A stretch of DNA of 8,142 bases. Source: an uncultured Fidelibacterota bacterium. Lineage in GTDB: Bacteria; Marinisomatota; Marinisomatia; SCGC-AAA003-L08; GCA-002707645. The translations under genes and the position numbers were made by a program. Location: NCBI GenBank assembly GCA_913020255.1, contig CAJWAW010000028.1:1-8142 (forward strand), read 5' to 3'. The notes beneath the pieces were generated by a model. That model was not told the DNA's origin. It did no database searches and worked only from the letters and a program-made list of their open reading frames with translations. Below, piece by piece: positions 1-5,208 of this stretch. Each line of letters starts with the position of its first letter. Within the stretch, counting starts at the first letter, position 1.

Positions 1-1824
1 CCTGATAATTATGGTTACTATATTTATGACTCTGGTGACACAAATTATTCTTTAGTTCCAAGTTATGACTGGATTGATATTGAAGATGTAGGAAATCCTC
101 TTAATACAGTAAATGATGATGATGGAAATAACCAAGATGACTCTCAAGTTATCAATTTACCATTTACATTTAAGTTCTATGGTGAAGAATATCAACAAAT
201 AACAGTATGTTCAAATGGATGGATTTCATTTGGTAGTAGCGATTTGGAATCATTTAGAAATGATCATCTTCCAGGTCCTGGAGGCCCATCTCCTATGTTA
301 GCAGTATTTTGGGATGATTTAACCGCTGACTCTGGTGGAGCTGTTTATGGATACTACGATGAGTTACTACATGTTTACATCGTTCAGTGGAATAATGTTA
401 AAACATATGAAGATAATTCTAATGAAAGTTTTCAAGCTATACTTTTTGATCCAGCATTTTATAGTACACCAACTGGAGATGGAGAAATATTATTACAATA
501 TGAAGATTTTAATAATACATCTAATGGAAGTTATGGAGGTGGAACCCCACTACATGGTGGCTACTGCAGTGTTGGAATAGAAGACCATTGGGGAACTACT
601 GGATTAGAATATACATTTAACAATACTTATCCAAGAGCTGCAAGAACATTAAGTGATGATTCAGCTTTATTCATTAGTACAAGAAAAACAGGTGCTGTTT
701 GGAACCTTGCACAAGCTGAATTAGAATTATCTAATACAGACATTAATTATGAAATAAATGATGATGAGATTTTAACAGAAAATATTACGTTATCAAATAT
801 TGGGGAAGAAGAATCTATATTATCATACACAATATCTACTTCTCCTCTGATTTATTCAGCAGGGAATGATGATTATGGAAATCATTGGATAGATAGTGAT
901 TTAAATACAGATAATAACTATGATTGGATAGATATCAGTCAATCAAATCAAGTTCAATTTGAAAATAATGATGATGGAATTTATACAGATATTGGCTTTG
1001 ATTTTAAATTTTATGGAAATTCATATAGTCAATTATTAATTAATCCAAATGGGTGGGTTGGATTTGGTGAAAATGATAATGAGTGGAGCAATGAAACATT
1101 ACCTAATGATGAAGGTCCTCAGAATGCAATATTTGCTTTTTGGGATGATTTAAATCCTGAAAATGATGGAAACAGCTGCAGTAATGAAGGACAAGGTAAT
1201 GTCTATTATGAAAATCTGGATGATAAATTAATTGTTTGGTTTAATAATGTTGTAAGGTGTGGAAGTAATCCTGATTACGCAGGTACATTTGATTTTCAAA
1301 TTGTACTTCATCAAAATCAAAAAATAGATATTAACTATAGAAGTATGGAAGGGTATACTTCAAGTGCAACAATTGGAATTCAAAACAGTAATGGAAATGA
1401 TGCTATTCAAATTGTTTATAATGATGATTATGCGCATGATGAATTAACATTAACATTTAAACCTATGAATGAATGGATTACTCCAATATTTGATGCAAAC
1501 TCACTGAACTTTGGAGAACAAATAACATATGATGTTGAAGTTGATGGGAGTTTAGTGACAGATGAAAATGATATATCTTATATTATTATCAATTCTAACA
1601 GTTCTGATCCTTTATCTGTAATACCGATTACAATTACATTTATAGATAATAGCGTTGTCGGAGATATAAATGGTGATGAAATCATCAACGTTTTAGATGT
1701 AGTAATTATTGTTAACCTAATTGTAAATAATGCTGAATACAATGAAGATGCTGATTTAAATGATGATGGTATAATAAATGTATTAGATATTGTGTTATTA
1801 GTTAATCTTATTTTAAATTCATAA
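1..1824 (+). CDS. Large secreted multidomain protein with C-terminal dockerin (5' end outside window)
   Basis: The frame is open from the first base, so this is the last 607 residues of a larger protein; the TTG at 244 is an internal Leu codon, not a start. Residues are numbered within the fragment. A beta-sandwich-like unit (about 22-227) has the landmarks YDWIDI, FKFYG, SNGWISFG and FWDDL. A linker with an Ig/choice-of-anchor look follows (about 240-285). A second copy of the unit (about 307-488) repeats YDWIDI, FKFYG, PNGWVGFG and FWDDL. Next is a BACON-like strand domain (about 490-548) and a type I-like dockerin (554-607) with two calcium loops, D-I-N-G-D...N-V-L-D and D-L-N-D-D...N-V-L-D. 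There is no catalytic domain in the visible part. Similar C-terminal layouts occur on large secreted peptidases (for example gingipain-like C25) in FCB-group bacteria, so the missing N-terminus could be a peptidase; that is inference. It is probably surface-located or secreted. Confidence 0.88.
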   Translation, partial: PDNYGYYIYDSGDTNYSLVPSYDWIDIEDVGNPLNTVNDDDGNNQDDSQVINLPFTFKFYGEEYQQITVCSNGWISFGSSDLESFRNDHLPGPGGPSPMLAVFWDDLTADSGGAVYGYYDELLHVYIVQWNNVKTYEDNSNESFQAILFDPAFYSTPTGDGEILLQYEDFNNTSNGSYGGGTPLHGGYCSVGIEDHWGTTGLEYTFNNTYPRAARTLSDDSALFISTRKTGAVWNLAQAELELSNTDINYEINDDEILTENITLSNIGEEESILSYTISTSPLIYSAGNDDYGNHWIDSDLNTDNNYDWIDISQSNQVQFENNDDGIYTDIGFDFKFYGNSYSQLLINPNGWVGFGENDNEWSNETLPNDEGPQNAIFAFWDDLNPENDGNSCSNEGQGNVYYENLDDKLIVWFNNVVRCGSNPDYAGTFDFQIVLHQNQKIDINYRSMEGYTSSATIGIQNSNGNDAIQIVYNDDYAHDELTLTFKPMNEWITPIFDANSLNFGEQITYDVEVDGSLVTDENDISYIIINSNSSDPLSVIPITITFIDNSVVGDINGDEIINVLDVVIIVNLIVNNAEYNEDADLNDDGIINVLDIVLLVNLILNS

Positions 1825-1830
1825 ATAACT

Positions 1831-1836
1831 AAGGAG
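1831..1836 (+). promoter_or_regulatory. Shine-Dalgarno AAGGAG for the HMA protein
   Basis: AAGGAG lies 7 bases before the ATG at 1844 and 6 bases after the stop codon of the upstream dockerin protein. It is the best ribosome binding site in the window. It fixes the start of the small exported protein and suggests that gene is translated from the same transcript as its upstream neighbour. Confidence 0.85.
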
Positions 1837-1843
1837 TTAAGAA

Positions 1844-2167
1844 ATGAAAAAAATATTAATTGGTATAATATGTGTTGTAGGTATGTCAATATCTGCAGAT
1901 AAAACATCAGATTTTGATGTTAAAGGTATGATGTGTGCTGGTGGTTGTGTTAAAAAAATTAATAGAGCTATGGATTCTATAGAAGGAATAAAATCTCGTT
2001 CAGTTGATTTTGAAAAATCTAGCATGACAGTAGTATATGATGACCAAATAGTAAATGAAAAAATGATTATTACTGCTTTAAAAGAAAACAATTATTCATG
2101 TTCTTTAAAAGAAAAGCCTAAATCAGATTCTTCAGTGATATCGTTTTTTAAAAATTTATTTAATTAG
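1844..2167 (+). CDS. Exported HMA-domain (heavy-metal-associated) protein with CxxxC site
   Basis: The product is a 107-residue small metal-binding protein. Residues 1-18 form a signal peptide (Lys-Lys, then a hydrophobic run, cleavage probable after SISA). Residues 23-88 match the ferredoxin-like HMA fold of copper chaperones and P-type ATPase N-terminal domains: a first strand ending in GMM, the metal loop C31-A-G-G-C35 followed by VKKI at the head of helix 1, then EGI and a strand with SVDF and MTVVYD, and a second helix. The loop has three residues between the cysteines instead of the usual two; CxxGC variants are known in Bacteroidota-type HMA proteins. The tail (89-107) is lysine-rich with a short aromatic end (FFKNLF). 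The likely role is periplasmic binding or transfer of copper or another soft metal. The gene starts 19 bases after the dockerin protein and ends 11 bases before the probable VOC start. No metal ATPase is visible nearby, so the partner is unknown. Confidence 0.88.
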   Translation: MKKILIGIICVVGMSISADKTSDFDVKGMMCAGGCVKKINRAMDSIEGIKSRSVDFEKSSMTVVYDDQIVNEKMIITALKENNYSCSLKEKPKSDSSVISFFKNLFN

Positions 2168-2169
2168 GA
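2166..2169 (+). promoter_or_regulatory. Short Shine-Dalgarno AGGA supporting an ATT start
   Basis: AGGA overlaps the TAG stop of the HMA gene and sits 9 bases before ATT at 2179. The other near-cognate codons in frame, ATA 2170 and ATT 2173, lie 0 and 3 bases after it, too close for normal initiation. The spacing is therefore the main sequence argument for choosing ATT 2179 as the start of the VOC protein. Confidence 0.45.
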
Positions 2170-2178
2170 ATAATTTCA

Positions 2179-2601
2179 ATTAAAAAATTAAACCCATTCC
2201 ATTTAGCTTTTCCTGTATATAATATTGAAGAAGCAAAAAAATGGTATGTTGAAATTCTTGGTTGCGATATTGGAAGAGAATCATCAAGATGGGTAGACTT
2301 TAATTTTTTTGGACACCAAATATCAGCTCATTTAATAAATAAAAAAAAAGTTTCTTTAGATACCAATAGCGTTGATAAAAAAAATATCCCAGTCCGACAT
2401 TTCGGTATAATATTAGATTGGAATGATTGGGAAGAATTATCACAGAAATTTATAGATAAAAATTTAGATTTTATAGTTGCGCCCTATATAAGATTCAAAG
2501 GTAAAAAAGGAGAACAAGCAACTATGTTTATTAAAGATCCAAGTGATAATGTCTTAGAATTTAAAAGTTTTAAAAATTTTAAATCTATTTTTTCCAAATA
2601 A
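2179..2601 (+). CDS. VOC family protein (glyoxalase/dioxygenase superfamily), apparent ATT start
   Basis: An uninterrupted frame gives a 140-residue protein if it begins at ATT 2179. It starts (M/I)KKLNPFHLAFPV and shows typical VOC landmarks: strand FHLAFPV, helix EEAKKWYVEILG, then WVDFNFFGHQISAHL, a second module beginning RHFGIIL, and FIKDPSDNVLEFKSF at the end. The probable metal ligands are H8, H74 and E127, the usual His-His-Glu arrangement of this fold. The ending and length agree with stand-alone bacterial VOC proteins of about 140 residues. The substrate cannot be told from sequence; relatives are usually annotated only as glyoxalase/bleomycin resistance/dioxygenase. No ATG, GTG or TTG exists in frame before ATG 2524, which would delete almost the whole fold, so a non-standard start (or an ATG-to-ATT change or base-call error) is needed. 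It follows the HMA gene by 11 bases and is probably translationally coupled. No signal peptide is seen, so it is cytoplasmic. Confidence 0.85.
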   Translation: MKKLNPFHLAFPVYNIEEAKKWYVEILGCDIGRESSRWVDFNFFGHQISAHLINKKKVSLDTNSVDKKNIPVRHFGIILDWNDWEELSQKFIDKNLDFIVAPYIRFKGKKGEQATMFIKDPSDNVLEFKSFKNFKSIFSK

Positions 2602-2688
2602 TTGATTTTAATCACATTAATTTAACTTTTAATTCCATACCTTATATCAGAAATGTTTTATTAAATAACCGAGAATACAACATTTTTT

Positions 2689-2721
2689 AAAGGCCCTTTA
2701 TATTTTATATAAAGGGTCTTT
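2689..2721 (+). terminator. Rho-independent terminator between convergent operons
   Basis: A 15-bp hairpin with one G-T wobble pairs 2689-2703 with 2707-2721 around a TTT loop. The core is GGCCC against GGGTC and the rest is A-T pairs. On the + strand it is followed by a broken T-rich run (TTTTACTTTATT), fitting termination of the rightward genes ending at 2601. On the - strand the stem runs into only three Ts and then As, so it would terminate leftward transcripts less well. Its last base pair includes the first base of the leftward operon's final stop codon, so it may serve both sides. Confidence 0.8.
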
Positions 2722-3434
2722 TACTTTATTAAACTAATTTTTTTAGATATGAATGTATTGGAAGATTCAAAATTCACTATATAAGTGCCACTATTATAAT
2801 TAGATGCATCCCACATAATTTTTTGATTATATATTGGATTATAAAAAGTTATTTTTTCAATTAATCTGCCTGATATATCAAAAATTGAGATATATAAAGG
2901 ACTATTTATATTATGATTAATATTAAAAGTAGCAATTGAATTAAATGGATTAGGATAGATTTCATATATAGAAAAGTTATCTGGGACGTTAGATAATTCA
3001 TTCACAACTAATGTATCTATTACTGTATATATATCTCCCCAATCTCCACTACCTAAACTGAAATTAACATCAGGTATGTATTCTATATCTTGAGATGAAT
3101 CCCAAATTTTTATTACAATTTGATGACCACCTATCCAACCTGGTAATTGATACCCATCAGAAAAATCACAATAATCAAGAGAACCAAAACCTGAAATTGT
3201 TAATTGCTCTCCATTATAAATACCTGCACCCACTAAAATTTCAGAATATTGATTAGTGCAATCATTAGAACTTAAACCAGACATATCAAATAAACCTATT
3301 TCATCGCCAATATCAAGACCAAAACATTGCTCAATAATTACAGGTTGATACACACCTGTAGAGTCTGGTAAATCAGAAAAATGAACTTGAGAAACAATGA
3401 AATTAAAAAATAAAATATATAGCAAATAATACAT
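2721..3434 (-). CDS. Secreted protein with type IX (Por)-style C-terminal sorting domain
   Basis: The product is 237 residues. Residues 1-16 are a hydrophobic signal peptide ending IVSQ. Residues 17-145 form a beta-rich domain of the type repeated in Marinimicrobia secreted proteins, with the landmarks LDIGDEIGLFD (40-50), ILVGAGIYNGEQL (66-78) and WGDIYTVID (132-140); its function is not known to me. C37, C59 and C89 may form a disulfide. Residues 155-237 are a sorting domain: YPNPFN (160-165), FDISGRLI (185-192), SGTYIV (215-220) and the closing KKISLIK. Such domains direct export and surface attachment through the type IX secretion system in FCB-group bacteria. It is the last gene of the four-gene leftward operon; its ATG directly follows the TAG of the membrane protein (TAGATG) with no clear Shine-Dalgarno, so it probably depends on translational coupling. 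It ends inside the terminator hairpin. Confidence 0.87.
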   Translation of the reverse strand: MYYLLYILFFNFIVSQVHFSDLPDSTGVYQPVIIEQCFGLDIGDEIGLFDMSGLSSNDCTNQYSEILVGAGIYNGEQLTISGFGSLDYCDFSDGYQLPGWIGGHQIVIKIWDSSQDIEYIPDVNFSLGSGDWGDIYTVIDTLVVNELSNVPDNFSIYEIYPNPFNSIATFNINHNINSPLYISIFDISGRLIEKITFYNPIYNQKIMWDASNYNSGTYIVNFESSNTFISKKISLIK

Positions 3435-4232
3435 CTATCTATAACGGTAACGATTTAATATAAAAAACGGAATATATAATATAATGATATAAACTATAAT
3501 TAGAGGTTGTACATAAAATATGAAATTTGGAAATGTTTTGTCAGCCACAAAACTTAATAAATAATTATCTACTGTTGGCAATTCCATAATATATAAATAG
3601 TTAGCTCTGTCACCATTTGAATTGTAGCCTAATATATAATTTATAAAAATTGCAATAGGAACTATTAAATTGATGAAGATATATGTATAAATAGCTCCAT
3701 TAAATTGTAATCTCATATTGTAAGCAGAAATTAACCAAAATACATTTAAAATAATTAGAGAATGTTGAAGATGTGCACAAATGATACCAACATAATTATG
3801 AATATGTTGAAAATCTGGAGTAAGTATTCCTTGTAATGCGCCTGACATCCCCAATAAAAATGATGCATCAAAAAGAAATTGACTTCTAATTGATTTTGTA
3901 GACATGTCATTTTCATTTAAGTTAGCAGATAACTTTAAATATATAGCAATTAAAGAAAAATAAAAGGCGATGTGACAAAAATGTAAAGGTAAATCTTTTT
4001 GCCATGAAATAGAATAATTTGGATCTAAAAAAGCTCTATGAAAATAATCTATAAATTCTTGGAAGAAACAAAACACAACAATAAATAAAGATATTTTCTT
4101 TATTAAAGCTGAATTATTATGTTTGTTAAGATAAAAGCCAATGGAACTTAATAAAAAAATTACTATAAACATTATAATTGAAAAATTATTGTGAAAATTC
4201 CAACTTTGTTCTAAAGGCAATTTTTCAAACAT
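3435..4232 (-). CDS. YwaF/TIGR02206-type integral membrane protein (TMEM164-like superfamily)
   Basis: The product is a 265-residue membrane protein with about seven hydrophobic helices near residues 17-35, 48-66, 84-100, 121-138, 148-168, 181-201 and 237-259. The family landmarks are LPLHFC (81-86) at the start of the third helix, GALQGILTPD (131-140), the paired His in HLQHS (154 and 157), NYILGYNSN (198-206) and a positively charged C-terminus (RYRYR). These match the uncharacterised TIGR02206/YwaF family. Distant eukaryotic relatives (TMEM164, AIG1, ADTRP) act on lipid acyl chains, with a cysteine reported as important in TMEM164; Cys86 here may be comparable, but that is inference and the alignment should be checked. 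It lies 1 base after the hydrolase stop (TAATATG) and abuts the next gene, so it is firmly part of the operon. Its substrate is unknown. It acts in the inner membrane. Confidence 0.82.
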   Translation of the reverse strand: MFEKLPLEQSWNFHNNFSIIMFIVIFLLSSIGFYLNKHNNSALIKKISLFIVVFCFFQEFIDYFHRAFLDPNYSISWQKDLPLHFCHIAFYFSLIAIYLKLSANLNENDMSTKSIRSQFLFDASFLLGMSGALQGILTPDFQHIHNYVGIICAHLQHSLIILNVFWLISAYNMRLQFNGAIYTYIFINLIVPIAIFINYILGYNSNGDRANYLYIMELPTVDNYLLSFVADKTFPNFIFYVQPLIIVYIIILYIPFFILNRYRYR

Positions 4233-4233
4233 A

Positions 4234-5208
4234 TTAATCGCTCAGTAAATGTTGTTGCATAAATTCTTTTGAAAATTGAAATGCTTTTGCTCTTGCTACA
4301 GGATTGCCTCCCATCATAGTCCCGCGCTCTGCACAAAAATAAAGTCCGATTTTTTGACGTGTAGGAGTATTCATGGGAATGTCTAGAAAATTCATTAAAA
4401 CTGCACCATCATCTCTTATATCAAACCTACAATCTGAAAAAGCATAAGCATTCTCAATATAAGATATTTCTGAGATCCTATCAAATGAATGATAGGAACT
4501 ATCATATACAGTTACATTAAAATCATACCCTTCTATATCCATCATATCTTTAAATTCAACACAAGCTTCAGAAGGAGTCCATGTATCTAATTCTCCAATT
4601 AATATATGGGTAGGGACATCCTCAAAATCAACATTATAAGGCTTAGCGAAACAAGCTGGATAAAAGGCTAATTTTGAAGCAAATTTTAAATTAGTTCCAA
4701 TTGCTTTTTTTAATGGTTTCCAACCTGAAAAAAGTGTTACTGCTCCACCTAAACTCCAACCTGTTAAACCAACTTTGTTTTTATTTATATTAGGATGATT
4801 TTCTAATACTTCAAAAGCTTTATAAACATCTAAGATAATCATAGCAGTTGTTACTTCTGTTTGGCTACCTACTGTAGATTTGACCCCTCTACTTTTAAAA
4901 CTATTAAGTTCAAAAGTAGCAATCCCTAAATTTCTATACATTTCTAAATATTTATAGTGATGTTCGCCCCAATCTAAACTACCTGCGACACCAATAATAA
5001 GGGGATATTTTTTTTCTTTTGAATAATTATCTGGAAATTTAAGAATACCAAATACTTCTTGAGATTCCTGATTATCTAAATTAGTGATTATATCTTGAAA
5101 AGAAAAAGGACTAGCACTTATAAATGTTATCCTCTCATTTGAAAATACAACTGAAACAAGCATGATTAAAAATATGTTCAAAATTTGAAAACGCAAATAT
5201 TTATCCAA
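4234..5208 (-). CDS. Exported dienelactone-hydrolase-like alpha/beta hydrolase
   Basis: The product is 324 residues from a TTG start. An N-terminal hydrophobic segment (about 5-23, ending VFSN) is a signal peptide. The hydrolase domain begins near 50. G-V-A-G-S (73-77) is the probable oxyanion-hole strand turn, the nucleophile is S152 in GWSLGG, the acid is D208 in GELDTWTP, and the base is H240 in SSYHSFD. This order, spacing and the segment FYPACF (182-187) fit the dienelactone hydrolase family, which cleaves small esters or lactones; the true substrate is unknown. The first codon overlaps the last 8 bases of the peptidase gene. A second TTG at 5196 gives a more typical signal peptide (MRFQILNIFLIM) and has GGA 6 bases upstream, so the true start may be there. 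The first ATG (5163) would destroy the signal peptide. It is probably periplasmic. Confidence 0.88.
   Translation of the reverse strand: MDKYLRFQILNIFLIMLVSVVFSNERITFISASPFSFQDIITNLDNQESQEVFGILKFPDNYSKEKKYPLIIGVAGSLDWGEHHYKYLEMYRNLGIATFELNSFKSRGVKSTVGSQTEVTTAMIILDVYKAFEVLENHPNINKNKVGLTGWSLGGAVTLFSGWKPLKKAIGTNLKFASKLAFYPACFAKPYNVDFEDVPTHILIGELDTWTPSEACVEFKDMMDIEGYDFNVTVYDSSYHSFDRISEISYIENAYAFSDCRFDIRDDGAVLMNFLDIPMNTPTRQKIGLYFCAERGTMMGGNPVARAKAFQFSKEFMQQHLLSD

Noticed and set aside
244..246. TTG as start of the dockerin protein
   Set aside because: The same frame is open to base 1 and encodes the first part of the beta domain (YDWIDI, FKFYG), so this is an internal Leu codon.
1871..1873. Lipoprotein cysteine in the HMA signal peptide (Cys10)
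   Set aside because: The residue before it is Ile, not Gly, Ala or Ser, and it lies in the middle of the hydrophobic core.
1578..2091. Two open frames on the - strand opposite the dockerin and HMA genes
   Set aside because: They lie antisense to well-supported genes, carry low-complexity Ile/Ser/Thr-rich translations and show no motif or ribosome site.
2159..2190. Programmed frameshift fusing the HMA and VOC proteins
   Set aside because: There is no slippery heptamer at the junction, and a -1 slip of the last Asn codon would put TAA in the P-site. A separate start is simpler.
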